NCBI RefSeq assembly: GCF_965363235.1
Contig: NC_134839.1
Span: 58,433,560-58,497,559, forward strand
Source of the DNA: Mytilus galloprovincialis
Lineage: Eukaryota; Mollusca; Bivalvia; Mytilida; Mytilidae
DNA: 64,000 nt
Direction of reading: 5' to 3'
A program made the position numbers and the translations under genes. Below are positions 1 to 12,357 of this stretch, in pieces (the stretch's first letter is position 1; each line of letters begins with the position of its first letter). Under the pieces are notes generated by a model. The model was not told the DNA's origin and did no database searches. It was given only the letters and a program-made list of their open reading frames with translations.

Positions 1-2502
1 AATGGGAGATAATTTCAAATTTCTAAAGATGACTTTCACAATGACATCCTTTATATTTTTAGAACAGATATCAGATTCCTGCACCTTGCAAAAGTTATGT
101 AATTTTCTTGACAGGTGTAACATCATTTTGTGACTTGAATATCTGAGCATGTATTACATTGATAAAGTTCTGGAAATGTTCATGGATAGAATGATAGAAT
201 GTTATGATCAATGCACTATATTTTGTGTATCAAAAAGGTAGTGATAAGTCTTGGAAGATTAAGATATCAAGTCAGTAACATAGGGTTTTGATTGCAATAT
301 TTACCCCAAAAAACTCTGTGTCTACATATTTACCAGATATTGCTTTTATGAAGAATCAGCAGATTATTGCATTGGATAAATTAATAATTGTTTAGAAATT
401 TGTTTGTTAACTTTTTTATCTATAAAATCAATATTTCAGTGTGTATGGCTATAAAACTTTAACCTTTAGTAAGAGAACTACCAAAATATTATTGTATGTG
501 AGGGGTGTCGTCTTTGAAATGTGCATTTGTGTTCCATGTATACTATGACTTCCATTTTGGAAAATCATGTATTCTAAATGGAAGTCCCAGAATGCAGAGA
601 ATTTAAAGGCAAAATTCATAGAAGACACTGTTTACATACACCATTAACATACAGTCTTCAGCAATTAACAGATGACAAGGACTGTCTACAATAGCCTAGG
701 TCAAGCTTTAAATAGCCCAAAGTATATTGAAGTTGTGAACAAATTTATGTACATATCATAGATTCTTGAAAAAATAAAAGGAGCACAAGAGCATATAAAA
801 TAAAACTCAGTACAAGAATAGCACTTAGCTCTAAAATAATGGTATACTAGATATTAACACAAACACAGGTACAAACAAAAATATAATTTAAAAAAATATA
901 TATGTATCAAAGATTATTCATGGTTACTGAAAGCAAGCTCAAAGTACTTCACCTCCTAATGATAAATCATGCTGTCCTATAACATGTATAACGATCTACA
1001 GTTTGAATTGATCAATAGAAAAAGAATCCAAAATATAAGAAGTTAAGGAAAACATGCTTTCAACCAAGAGGATCCAGGATCTTGAAAAAGAAAAGATGTG
1101 ATGTTTTCAGATTTATCATATTTGCACTTTCAAAACCAAGGAAAGCAGTCTCCTCGTTTAATCTGCTATTTATATGTTTAACTTACAAATTAGCAGTTAA
1201 CAAAGGTCTTTCAGGATGGATGTTTTATCAGCCTATTAAATCTAAGTATAAATCTGGCTGTTTTCCTTTTTATCCAGTAAATGGAAATCTTTTGTAGCAA
1301 TTGTAGGCACTATTTGCCCAGTTTCATTGAAATTGTACCTGTAGTTTCAGAGGTGGTTTATAATAATGTAAAACGTTAGCAGATGGGGGGATGTTAGATG
1401 CCATTTGGTTTCCACTATCAAAATGCTTCTAAATATTTGTTTTAAGTCATTATATTGTTATGAAATATTAACCAAATGTTCATTACAACATTTGCTTAGT
1501 TTATACTTTACATGGAATTAAAGATATGTGTGGCTAGCAGAAACTGAGGTACATGTATTTCAAATTATGTAACCCTAATGGAAAAGAAGGCATAATTCTG
1601 TTAATACTGTTTTTATTCAAAATGTTTTAGTTGACTCTACACTATATGATGTTTTGTCTAACAAAAAGCCTGATTTCCAACTGTTTAATTTTGTAAGCCA
1701 AATATGAAAATTATATGTTTCTGCTGCTTTACTTAAAAAAAATGTATAACAGTAGGCAACTTTTTTCTTCACATTTTTAAAATGATTTCTTTATTGGAGA
1801 ACAGCATTTGCTCAAAAATAGTATAAATAGACAAATAATTCATACTCCATCAAATATTAAAATTAATTGCTATAGTGGTTTCATGAAAGAAATATTTCAA
1901 ATAATATATCAAAAGAATTGTGTATCTCCATGCCAGGGAAGACAAATATCAGTTGAAAATAAAACACCCCAAAAATGTAAGAAATCTGTGCAAAACATAT
2001 AACAAATCTGATAAAGCTTATCATGTTAAATAGTAAAATCTTCACATATATTCAATATAACAAAAAAACAATGGATGGCAAGAAATAAAAACAAAAAAAA
2101 GGAAATTAACTTTGGCACCCTTCCAAGTTAAAAGCACTAAAATTGTACATCAAATATTTTACATATTGTATGTCAACAATAGTATTACTCAATCACTATT
2201 TTCAGTCACTAACTATGTGATTGATTTACTTGCATTTAAAACCAATGGGTACAAACTGTATAGTTCATGGCCAATCCTAATATGGTGCTATATAAACATT
2301 TATGTATGACTTAATACCCATGGTAAATACTACACAGCTCTGGGCCAGTATACAATCACAATGCATTTTGGGCTAAAAAAAACATATCCTTTTACAGGGA
2401 ATCCTGATCTTATTCAAGAATATGAGTTTATATGACTGCAAACATTTAAAAGTTTCTTCTATTGTTTGTACTTTTTCGTGATTTTTCAGATGACCTTGTC
2501 CA
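1..2502. other. Gene-free AT-rich stretch
   Basis: No exon with supported splice sites or recognisable protein similarity was found on either strand. The only open frames are short (the longest is about 70 codons, at 1082-1297) and have the composition of random AT-rich DNA. Nothing repetitive stood out by eye. It could be intron or 3' flank of a gene outside the window. Confidence 0.5.
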
Positions 2503-2506
2503 TTAA

Positions 2507-2775
2507 CCCTTTCCTCCATGGATTTTTTTTTGTAATATACTTGATTCGCATAGGATTATTTTCAGTTAAAAAAATCATCAGTTTTAAAGCGTTAATACAT
2601 TGTGAAAACCAATATTTCATCAATGAAATTCAAGTCAGATAATTCTCATGAATATCCTTTTCATATTGGATACAATTTTTTTTACGTCTGATGCAGACAT
2701 TTTGTAGTCAAAGCATTTCAACTGAGGTACAAGTTACAACACAGGCGTCAAAAGGCGTCATTATGGAGGAAAGGG
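2507..2775. mobile_element. 269-bp MITE with TTAA target duplication
   Basis: The ends are inverted: CCCTTTCCTCCATGGAT at the left, and the right end reads CCCTTTCCTCCATAATG on the opposite strand (13 matching terminal bases). Both sides are flanked by TTAA (2503-2506 and 2776-2779). TTAA duplication is typical of piggyBac and some Kolobok-type transposons. The element has no ORF, so it is a non-autonomous copy moved in trans. Superfamily assignment from TSD alone is an inference. Confidence 0.75.
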
Positions 2776-3027
2776 TTAAGAATCTACTCAATATATTTTT
2801 AGGCAGTTAAGCTGCCTTATGCGAGCACCCTGGATTTGTGTGCTACCCAATAAATGCTGAAATATGTGCCATTGTTATCATCTTGCTGGCTACTGTATTA
2901 TTTATAACTTATTGGACAGTTTTTTCATACTTTTCATTCTGGATTACAAAAAATATGACCAGAAAAACCTTAAATGATCGTCGATTTTCCCAAAAGTTTT
3001 AAAGTTGCACATAGGAAGTAGAGCACA

Positions 3028-3503
3028 TTAGAAATCCTTATGTAGTTTATTATCCCCTGAGCTTTTGGCTAAGATGTCAAAGAACAAATGTATGAAATAT
3101 TTAATCGCCGAAAATCTCTGAAGACAAGTAGTTAAGATTTCCCTAATTGCAAAAGTCGTAGGAATATTGTTTGTCGTCAATACGTAGTCAACTACGTATG
3201 TATGATACGTCAGTAGTCTATTATATAAGTTCAACTGATCACGTTGTTGGCGGCAATTTTGAATTAGAAAACGAAAATTTCGTATCTTTTCAATTTGGAC
3301 GCAAGGTTTCAAATTAGCGATGGTCCGAGGTCTGCGACCTTCCAATTTTGCAGTCAGACTTTCTACTTGGTTACTAGCTACGACCTTCATGCCGGACGTA
3401 CCTTGAAAGAAAATAAAAAAATAACTTTGCAAACATTTTTATCAAAGTTTCCTAATAAAGATCAATAAACGATCTCAAACTTTTTTTTATCTTTACCATT
3501 CAT
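3028..3503 (-). CDS. Possible short gene, product unknown (weak)
   Basis: On the minus strand an open frame of about 130 codons ends at 3028. A pyrimidine-rich acceptor ends at 3402, and 92 bases upstream there is ATGAATG followed by GTAAAG (3503-3497). Joining these gives an in-frame start MNGTSG followed by a basic segment (KLEGRRPRTIANLK). The surrounding 3150-3680 is richer in CpG than its neighbours and contains a CCGGAA (ETS-type) site near 3655, which fits a promoter. I do not recognise the protein. The intron would be unusually short, and the frame may be chance. Real gene, pseudogene or repeat fragment are all possible. Confidence 0.25.
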
Positions 3504-4059
3504 GAGAGCGATGTTCAATTTGTTCAACCGCTAGCTTTATACAGAAAATCTCTGATTAATAATGTGTAAATCCGAGTAAAATCGTATCTCACTCTCTGTC
3601 AAAAACAACATTGAAAATAAAATGGCTGCCTCGAGATTACAATATCGGATCCGATTCCGGAAGCGGATAAGGGTAATCGTGGGTTTTGGCTATTTTAAAC
3701 TAGAAAATCCAGACAGGTGACAAAATACATCTATGCATGATGAATAAATATAAACACTAGAATTGAAAACCAAAAGATATATGCTGAGACTACTATAACA
3801 AAGTAGTGTCAGACATATATATAAAAGAAAGAAAAAGCAGAAAATATTTTGTACATCAATTTTAATGTCAAAATCAAATACAATGTGACAGTGGTAACAG
3901 TTTATCTAACAGTTTATTTTTTTTTATCAGTGATAAATGTTGGTTATGCATGTTAAATGTTTTTTAAGTTAAACATATTACTGCAATTTCAAGGGGTATT
4001 TTTTTCTTCTCAGTTTTGATAGGTCAGTTAAAATAGCTGGAAGTTTCTTATATAAAAAA

Positions 4060-4105
4060 AAGATGTGGTATGATTGCCAATGAGACAACTATCCATAACA
4101 GACCA
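4060..4105 (+). repeat. Fragment of dispersed repeat family B
   Basis: A short piece matches the start of the roughly 420-600 bp family seen in full at 56725, 45845 and 40955 (core 'gccaatgagacaac'). Similar short pieces lie in opposite orientation at about 7225-7270 and 21100-21150. I recognise this core as very common in mussel DNA. Confidence 0.7.
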
Positions 4106-4107
4106 AA

Positions 4108-4620
4108 ATGAAATATAGGGGAAGTCCCTGTGGTCACCCTACCCCTCATGTTTAAGAACTTTGAAACAGTTGGGATCAACAACTCTAAATTAAATGAAAT
4201 ATAGGGGGAGTCCCTACAGTCACCTGATTGAGAAATTGGAAACAGTCGAGATCCCCACCTTTAAATTAAACCATATATATTCATGTATGAGAACTAATCA
4301 AATGAAATATAGGGAGAGTCCTTAGGGTGACCCTACCCACTCCTGTTTGATAACTTAGAAACAGATGAGATCCCCACTCTTCAACCATATATATTCAAGT
4401 ATTGGACAATATAACAAATCAAATTAAATAAAGGGGAAGTCACTGGGATCCCCCACCCCCTCCTGTTTGAAAACTTGATAACGTTCGAGATCCCCACCAA
4501 TAAACTATATATATTCATGTATGGGACAATATAAAAAATCAAATGAAAATTAGGGGTAGTCCCTAGGGTCACCCCACACCCTCTTGTGTGTGTTTTGAGA
4601 AGTTGTAAAAGATTGAGATA
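4108..4620. repeat. Minisatellite, about 5 units of roughly 90-120 bp
   Basis: Diverged units each begin with a variant of 'aaatgaaatataggg' followed by 'agtcc', then a C-rich block, 'tttgaaaactt', 'gagatcccca' and (in most) 'atatatattcatgtatg'. Five units can be followed. Unit length varies because of internal deletions. Open frames across it are by-products of the repeat. Confidence 0.8.
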
Positions 4621-5399
4621 CATACCAACGCCTAAACCATATTCATTCCTGCTTGTAATTTCAAAAAAGATTGAATGACATACAAGGTCAATCTCATAGG
4701 TGACACATATGCATATCACTTTGCTAGACCTAACACCTGTCATTTTATTACAAACTTTAAGACATCATGGACTTGGGGTGAAGGTGGGAGTCATTTACAT
4801 TTATCAGTCAGACCTCATCATTGATCCCTGTAGTAGTAAACATTTGTCTGATTTGTGTCTCATAACTTTTGTACTGTACAACACAAACTCAGTTTTTGTT
4901 TCCAGGGAAGCAAGTCCATTCATACTTTTACAAGCTTTTACTAAAGTCAACTAATACGAAAAATTATGATCAAGTAGAAGAACTGCAATCATTGCAAATT
5001 TGTACCACTGCTGACTCATTAAAGACTCATGACCATTTGTGGTCATGTGCGTTGCTATTGAAAACCTTGATAAAATATGAATTATTTGCCTTAATGTTTA
5101 ATTCATTAAATGAACATAAATGTACAATTATATATGAATGTTTGTTCTTTTTAATCTTTAAAAAAAAAGTTGAAGCAACATTACCACAGTTTTCATAATT
5201 ATGTTTGCTTTGTTTTTTGGTTAACTGCCTACAGTGCTTACAGCGCTTTGATTAACTGCGTTCTAGAGGTCATTCCATATAATTTTCAGATTTTATTTGC
5301 ATTGGCCTTGAATATGTTTGAACTAATTATTTTGACACATATAAATTGAACATAAATAATTAAATAATTAAAAACACTACAATATATCCTTATTTAAAA

Positions 5400-5720
5400 T
5401 TGAGAATGGAAATGGGGAATGTGTCAAAGAGACAACAACCCGACCATAGAGCAGACAACAGCAGAAGGTCACCAACAGGTCTTCAATGCAACGAGAAATT
5501 CTCGCACCCGGAGGCGTCCTTCAGCTGGCCCCTAAACAAATATATACTGGTTCAGTGATGAACCCCATACTAAACTCCAAATTGTACACAAGAAACTAAA
5601 GTTAAAATAATACAAGACTAACAAAGGCCAGAGGCTCCTGACTTGGGACAGGCGCAAAAATGCGGCGGGGTTAAACATGTTTGTGAGATCTCAACCCTCC
5701 CCCTATACCTCTAGCCAATG
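5400..5720 (+). repeat. Dispersed repeat family A
   Basis: The segment contains 'gtgtcaaagagacaac' and 'cgcacccggaggcg', a T-poor body and a tail with 'ggcggggttaaacatg'. A shorter copy is at 59440-59585 (+) and a diverged copy in reverse orientation is at about 10040-10178. The tail resembles the end of family B, so the two may be modular. No ORF. Confidence 0.75.
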
Positions 5721-6476
5721 TTTAGATACTAGTATTTATAGTCATATATAATAACACTGACTTGATGGGTTTTCCAGAAAAAGATGGAATCTTTGAAGGT
5801 ATTCTTATATAAATTTCTATGAATGGTTGGATCTGGATTAGTTTTAGCATTAGAGTAAATGGTAAAAAAAACTATAGAAAGTGGGACTGCTGCCGAAAAA
5901 GTGCCTTCAGAGATTAACTTTTGGTCGGGGGAAACACCTAATATAAAACCATGTGTACTGAATTTAAAATTAAGCTACAAAATTATGTCCTAAAATAGTG
6001 ATTGAATAAAACAACACATAACAAAGTTATAAAAATCTTAAATTACAACAGATAGTAAAAATAAAGCTGCTTACCACACATATTGACTTATGATTCTCAT
6101 ATTTATTACATTAAAAAAAAAAAACTTTCACAAAACTATTGGAAATTTTGACTTGAAAGGTAACAGAAATGTACATGTCTGAGATCTGAAGCCTCTCATT
6201 ACTACCTTTATATATACATATACTGGTATATACAATGTATATCATACAGGTATGTTAGTTTTGAAAAAAAAGTACATCTGAAGTTCTTACAAAATATTCA
6301 GCTACTAGATAATAAACAATGAAAGCAACATATTTCTACTTACATATATATATATTCAAAGTGATTTTAATGAGGAAAACATTTTTTCAATATAAAGATA
6401 TGAAAGTTGTGTGACTTATAACCGAAGTAACCCTAATGGTGACTTAAATAAGGTTGAGGTCAAATGAGTCATTGAT

Positions 6477-9400
6477 TTAATCATTTCTGGTAAAGTACGA
6501 CATGATTCCAATGTCTTTCAGCTGCTGATAAACTGTATCATCCCAGCCCTTGTTGGCTGCTGGATTTATGGGACTTGGATGTGTGATTCTCTCTACACGG
6601 ATTTCATTATTTCCCTGATTCTTTAGAACAGATTGCACTCTTGACTCTACAAACTTTCCTATACATACTATTATTTTGACTTGTAGGATGTTTAAAGTCT
6701 CGATCAAAGCCATGTCACAAGCATGGTTTAAGGCATTCCTCTGGTCTGCTCTTAATTCTGGTGGAGTAATATTTCTGCCTGTTGGTGACATAAATGCTAA
6801 CGGGCAAAAATTATGTACAAAGCAATGTCTGAAGAAAACCTCAGGTGTTCCACAAACTCTCTTGAAAAATCCCCAAAAGCGACCACCACTCACCTAAAAT
6901 AAATTAAACAAACATTTGTACATGTAGTTTATTCTGAATTTATTGTATGAATTTATGAATGCAACTTTTAAACTATGGAAAATAATATATTTAGGAGTTG
7001 CAACATATAAACAAGTAGAACTGTTGTTTTTTTGCTAACTAATGATACCCCTGCAATGCATTGCCATTGGAAATTACATGGGACAGATTGACAGACACAA
7101 TTCAAAATTTGAGTTCTTATTTACATTGTACAACCTCATCAAAATTCAATAATTGTATAATATTTATTGGTACATTGTATTGATATTATATATAGCCATA
7201 TAGATCAATAACATGCATCACTGCTATCAAATTGATGGAGAGATGTCTAATTGGCAATCATACCACATCTACACTACTTATTTTTTTATGTAATATCATG
7301 ATTAACAGATGCAATTTAAGGAGGCTCGCTGGTATAAAAATTTCAGCAAAAAATTAAACATTTGTTTTTTCGTTACAAATTTTATTTATTACACTAAATT
7401 AGTTATTTCTCTATGATATGGTACAAAAAAAAACCCAAAAAGTAAAATCGGTCTGGCCCCAGATGACTTTTAAAATGTTAATATCATTGAAAAAGCTCAA
7501 AAATATCTCCCTTTGGTGCAAAAATGCCATTTTTTTGTATTCAATTTGAAATATCTTTTTTAACTCACCTGTGACCTATATTTTTTTATTATTGTTTTCA
7601 AATAAGCTATACAAAAACTAAATAATAATTAAATTTAAGCGATTTCTGAAATTTAGTTCTTTTTTTTTTAATTTCGATATTACCTCTATTTCTCCTATTA
7701 GTTCCAACAGAAGAAAAGGTCTTTTAACAAATTTGTATGCTTCTTTCGGAGGCAGATTGTGAGCTTAAATGAACGGTCACCCCATTTTTTTATTTCATTT
7801 TTCTATTAAGTACATGATAAAGTTTGTTCATAGAAAAATATATCGAAATCTTATATCAAAAAAAAAATTGATTTATACCCGCAAGCCCCCTTAAGTGTCA
7901 CTAACTTTTACATGACATGAAAGAAAAACACCTTATAAATTTTGTGTGTACTAAGTGCATTTATGGATTTATTTTTTCAGGAACACTCACTGACACTGAC
8001 CCTATCATTTGAAATCTCTTCTTTCAATTCTCAAAACAGAAACAAAATACAGCTACACTTTACACATGGACAATACTGCATATACTATATATAGTAAAGA
8101 CTTCATCAGTGCCATCTTCTGTTCTTTTAAAAATTTAGGGTCTATTCATGTTGACATAAGCATGGGACATGGTCCTATTTTCATGATTATTACTTAATTA
8201 AATTACCTGCAATTACGAGTATTTACTTATAGAAACTACTGCAGTAACTGCACCTGACAAGAACTATATCATAAATACCTCAGATCTGTGACAATCCAGT
8301 CCTGTGATACATCTTTTAGGATGTTCCCTGGCTGGCTTCTGTACATTGCCTCTAATTTTAAACCAATCCCTGACAGCAGAAACTTCTCCGAAAGGTACCT
8401 TAAATAAAGGATACAGATATGTTTTATCTTTTATTCAGATAATCTAGCCTTAGGCCAAACAGAATAATAAAACATGTGTTTCTGCTAACATGCTGAAAAA
8501 AATAGGGTAGGTAGGTAGGCAATACCATTTAGATTTTGATTTTGAAAAAACTAAAACGATTCGTCAAAATCAGTGGATTTTTTTTTATCGTCTAAAAGAA
8601 TGTGTACATTTTATTGTTATGGACTAAATATTACTATTAACTTGGTTATTGACATTTTGCAAAAATTTTTACCGTTATTGGTCAAGAAGGTACCCCCATT
8701 ACGGCCCTCAATTATAACTGTCTCTTATTTTTACGTAATCGGATTGGAACCTTCTAGTTGTCTTCCCTTGTTTATTTAATATGTTGAATAAAAATATGAA
8801 GTAACTCCATTTAGACTGTTTGGTCTGTCACCATGGTCACGTTTGAAACCAAAAATATAGCAAAATTGTCCATTCTTACCATACCTTACAGATATTAACA
8901 AATATGATCATAACCTATCATAATCTGTTTTATAATTTTAAGCAAGATGTTTTTGTTAAAAAATACATGTACATCCTCAAGACATGCAAGAAATAAACCT
9001 CAAATATGTGAATAAAAGATATAAGACAGAAACCTAATTGACATTAAATATCATAAGAAATCTGGAGATCATTCTTTAAAGGAAAAATAAAAAGTGAAGT
9101 AGATTATCAATGACTATGCAAAATCTGCCACGAACTCCAAAATCTATGAATCAGAATGACAAACATAAACATATAGATGAATCAAAACAACCAATGCACT
9201 GAAAAAATGGGAGTCAACTCTCATTGTACAATGTACCTATTTAAATTGATAACGCCTGGTACTAGATTTGCCTACCCTTGTGACTTCATCAAATCGGGTT
9301 CAGGTGCTTCATATTGACAATTTATTCATTGTCATTGATTGTAGCTTATAACTGTAAATTATTGAATTAGTTAATAAAGCATTTTTTGCCAAACACTTTT

Positions 9401-11752
9401 AGTTGTCAATTCTATAATATAATAGTACAATTGATCATGACAATAGATAACTGAAACACAATGCAAGTACATGTACAAGCTAATAAAAATACTACAGTAC
9501 TTTCATCAAATATTTGTCAAAGAATGCTCCTTTTCACTGAATGCAAGGTCAAAGTACCTGACCTGACACACAGAAAATGTCTCAACTGCATAACAGATAC
9601 TTTTTTGTATAAACAAATAGCATGTTGAAAGTCTGCATCAATTTTCAAGAAAAACATTCATAAACAAGAACAAGGGACATTTTAATCATGTACCAAGACC
9701 CCTGTCAGACTAACATGTAAAATTATATTCTAAAGATAAATAGACCAAATATATCTGAACTTTTACCTAAAAAAACCTAATAACAATATATACCTCAGCA
9801 TCAAAACTCAATACTAAAACTCACTGAACAATAAAAACTTAGCTGAGGGCAAGTGCTGTTGCCACCAGATTCAAATTTTGGTGCCTCTCCTTAAACATGT
9901 AAAGTACTTTTCATTGCAAGCATTTTATTATAATATTAGGCTTACATGTGAACTTTGTATCATTTTTAAATTTAGTTTATTTATATGTTTCGGAGTTTAG
10001 TATGACATTCATTATCACTGAACTAGTACACATTTTTTTAAGGGCCAGCTTAAACTCGCCTCCGGGTGCTGGATTTTTTTGCTGTGTTGAAGACCAATTT
10101 GTGGGCTTCAGCTGTTTTCTTCTATTTGATCTGGTTGTTTTCTCTTGGACACATTCCCCATTCCCATTCTCAATTCTAGTTTTCAATCAAAAGGTCAACT
10201 CTGCAAGTCAAAACTACACTATTGCATACAAATATAATGTTGATCAGTAAAATAGTCTAGGAAAATCACTGAGCTGTGGTTTTTAAAGTGTATAAAAAAC
10301 ATTTTCTTGAACAGAAAAAAAATAAATTATTCAGGATAAAATTACAACATTTTCTATTTTCTTGTTTTGTTTTTCAATATTTAGTTACTTTTAGTAAAAA
10401 CTTACTCCATTTTGTGACATTCCAAATGGACCTGGATTCATAGCTAGGAAGAGAACAGATTTATCCGATGTACAGAAAGTTTTCAGGAACTTCAAATGAG
10501 TTTCAAATGCATAAACTAATGGATTGTAAATATGAGACACAGGTTCACCAAAACTTATCATCTTTAAATGCTGACATAGCCTCTTTTCTGCTTCTAAAAA
10601 TTGACAACATTTCAAATTATATGATTCATCTGCTACATAGTTAAATATTGTGGCTGGCTTCAAAATTTCAGCATTAGGTTCTTTAGCAGTATTACTGGAA
10701 GCTTGGTCATTAGAACTGCTGTCATGACTCTTTGTATTTCTAAGTTCTGTTTGACTATTAGAATCAGTACTTAGAGATGACCGTGAAGTTTCTGACACAT
10801 TAATTCCTTTTGCAACAGTATCATTAGGTTCTGCAACTTCATCCCACATGTTACAAAGTTCATAGTTGCAGTCTTCTATCCCACCTCTCATTTTCTTAGC
10901 TCTCTTTGAATTTGAGGAGGGTTTACGTCTTTTAAGAATCAATGAGTCTAGATCTTCAAAACCATTATCATCATTATTAATCGGTAAATGTGGATCTTGA
11001 AATGTTTTGCCATAAAGTTCTTCTGATTTTATATTTGGGTACATTCCATAATTTTGATAGGAATGGCCTGGTTGATTATAATATTGTTGGAAATTTACTT
11101 GTGAACTAGCTGGTGGCATATTGTTCATAAAAGCATATGGATCATACTGTGGGTAGGCTGCATGACCAGGATGACTGACAGCACTTTGATGATTATTGTG
11201 ATAAACTGGTTCATGATCTGATGGCAGTTGTTTTTCAGTTTTTATATGGTCTTTCCACATTTGAGACATTTCATTAAGTTTATAACTGTAATAGTTTTCT
11301 GCACCAGTTAATCCTGCGGAAGCATTGCTTTTATCTTGTGCATGTTGGTGTGCTTCTAGCGCATGTTGGTGTGCTTCTTGTGCATGTTGACGTACTTCTT
11401 GTGCATGTTGACGTGCTTGATTGATTTCTTTTGCTTCTAAATGATTAGATCTTTCTTCATAATTATTACTATGTTGCGGATAATTCATAAAGTTTGCAAA
11501 GCTTGGTAAGCACTCTTTGTAATAAAGTGACTGTTTATCAGAGTTTTCATTTTGGCCAACAGTACATGGATTATATATAGACACTGGTTTTGAATTTGTG
11601 CATGTTAAATCTAATGCTGTAGATGATTGTGCTGTATCATAATAAAAGTTATTGTTTGGTTGCTGCTGTTGCATGTTCGGGATACTAGAGTTCTTCCCAC
11701 AGAAAAATGACTGAAAAGAGGGCAAACTTGAATTAGATCCACCTTGATCCAT
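6477..11752 (-). CDS. SMUG1: SMUG1, single-strand-selective uracil-DNA glycosylase
   Basis: Three exons on the minus strand: 11752-10406, 8398-8279 and 6893-6477. All junctions are phase 0 with GT donors and AG acceptors. The predicted protein is 627 aa, against about 270 aa for vertebrate SMUG1. The glycosylase domain starts near residue 379. Motif 1 is AMNPGPFGM with the expected catalytic Asn at 439, and motif 2 is HPSPINP with the expected His at 594. Exon 2 (450-489) carries REHPKR, and exon 3 carries SGGRFWGFF and CFVHNFCP; all are SMUG1 hallmarks. The enzyme removes uracil and oxidised pyrimidines such as 5-hydroxymethyluracil from DNA in the nucleus, the first step of base-excision repair. 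The first in-frame ATG is at 11752; there is none further upstream before a stop. The 378-residue N-terminal part is polar and low-complexity: Q/N-rich, four heptads at 114-141, and a bipartite basic motif (KRRK...KRAKK, 274-287) that could be a nuclear signal. TTTATT on the plus strand at 6102 is a candidate polyadenylation signal. Confidence 0.93.
7320..7890. mobile_element. 571-bp MITE with TTAA target duplication in SMUG1 intron 2
   Basis: Flanked by TTAA at 7316-7319 and 7891-7894. Terminal inverted repeats are GGAGGCTCGCTGGTATAAA and (opposite strand) GGGGGCTTGCGGGTATAAA, 16 of 19 matching. The interior is A/T-tract rich with no ORF. It belongs to the same TSD class as the element at 2507-2775, but the termini differ, so it is a different family. 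Confidence 0.8.
10040..10178 (-). repeat. Diverged copy of dispersed repeat family A
   Basis: The reverse complement contains the family A blocks ending in 'cacccggaggcg' and the run around 'gtgtccaagag'. It lies in SMUG1 intron 1. The short open frames on both strands here come from the repeat. Confidence 0.55.
11330..11413 (-). repeat. 21-bp tandem repeat inside SMUG1 exon 1 (four heptads)
   Basis: Four consecutive 21-bp units encode [21 protein letters not shown] and HQHAQDK (residues 114-141). Units are similar at DNA level, indicating slippage-type expansion within coding sequence. The heptad period with A/Q positions could form a short helix or coiled coil rich in His. This is inference; no such repeat is known to me in other SMUG1 proteins. 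Confidence 0.85.
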
Positions 11753-12357
11753 ACTTTTTATCTGAGTATGATTCAAAATAAGAAAGAGACCAACATCTAT
11801 CTCATAAATTCGAAAAAGGCAGATGTTTTATTGTTTTCTGAAAAACTAATGTATGCAGAAGTTGTTGAAACTTTTCCCACTTTTTACTACAATTTCTGCT
11901 CCATATTTTGATCAATGTTTTATCTAACGACGTGAAACATAACACTATAAATAGTACAAGGGTAATAACATGTGAATTCACGCTTCAGTGACGTAAATAA
12001 AGCCAAAGTTTGATTATCATAATCAGCATGATGTGAATCACTGACATTCTCCATTTTGTCTCCATCACATGATCAGGGAGGCTTCTTTTAATCTTACCAA
12101 ATACCAAAGTTATGTGTCTGTAAATACCAAATATAATAACGTTCTTATTGTATGATATTGATTTAATATACAGTGTAAGTTTGTTTGAGCCGTTACACAG
12201 TAGTTAATTTTGAAATACATATCATTAACAAAATAAGAAAGATAGATGCACTGAGTGCTCCTTAAAGGATATGACGTTATAGTCACACTTATTCAGCTTC
12301 CGGAACAATCAAAACAGACGAAGAAATATTTAGCTTTCATTACAAAATAAGACAAAA
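11753..12357. promoter_or_regulatory. Divergent SMUG1/CHMP5 promoter region
   Basis: The 605 bp between the two start codons must hold both 5' leaders and promoters. Visible sites: TGACGTAA at 11989-11996 and TGACGTTA at 12272-12279 (CRE/ATF-like), and CTTCCGGAA at 12297-12305 (ETS-type, 53 bases upstream of the CHMP5 ATG). ETS and CRE-like sites are typical of TATA-less housekeeping promoters. No strong TATA box is positioned for either gene. Transcription starts cannot be placed from sequence alone. Confidence 0.6.

Noticed and set aside
1082..1297. 71-codon open frame, Lys/Phe rich
   Set aside because: No similarity, no splice sites, no promoter context; expected by chance in AT-rich DNA.
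4381..5198. Several overlapping frames of 84-120 codons
   Set aside because: They lie in or beside a minisatellite and change with the repeat; no coherent protein.
9948..10250. 100-codon frame in SMUG1 intron 1
   Set aside because: Overlaps a reverse copy of dispersed repeat family A; the frame is a by-product.
11753..11776. Extending SMUG1 eight codons upstream of 11752
   Set aside because: The upstream codon is TTG, not ATG, and a stop follows further upstream with no ATG in between; 11752 is the first usable start.
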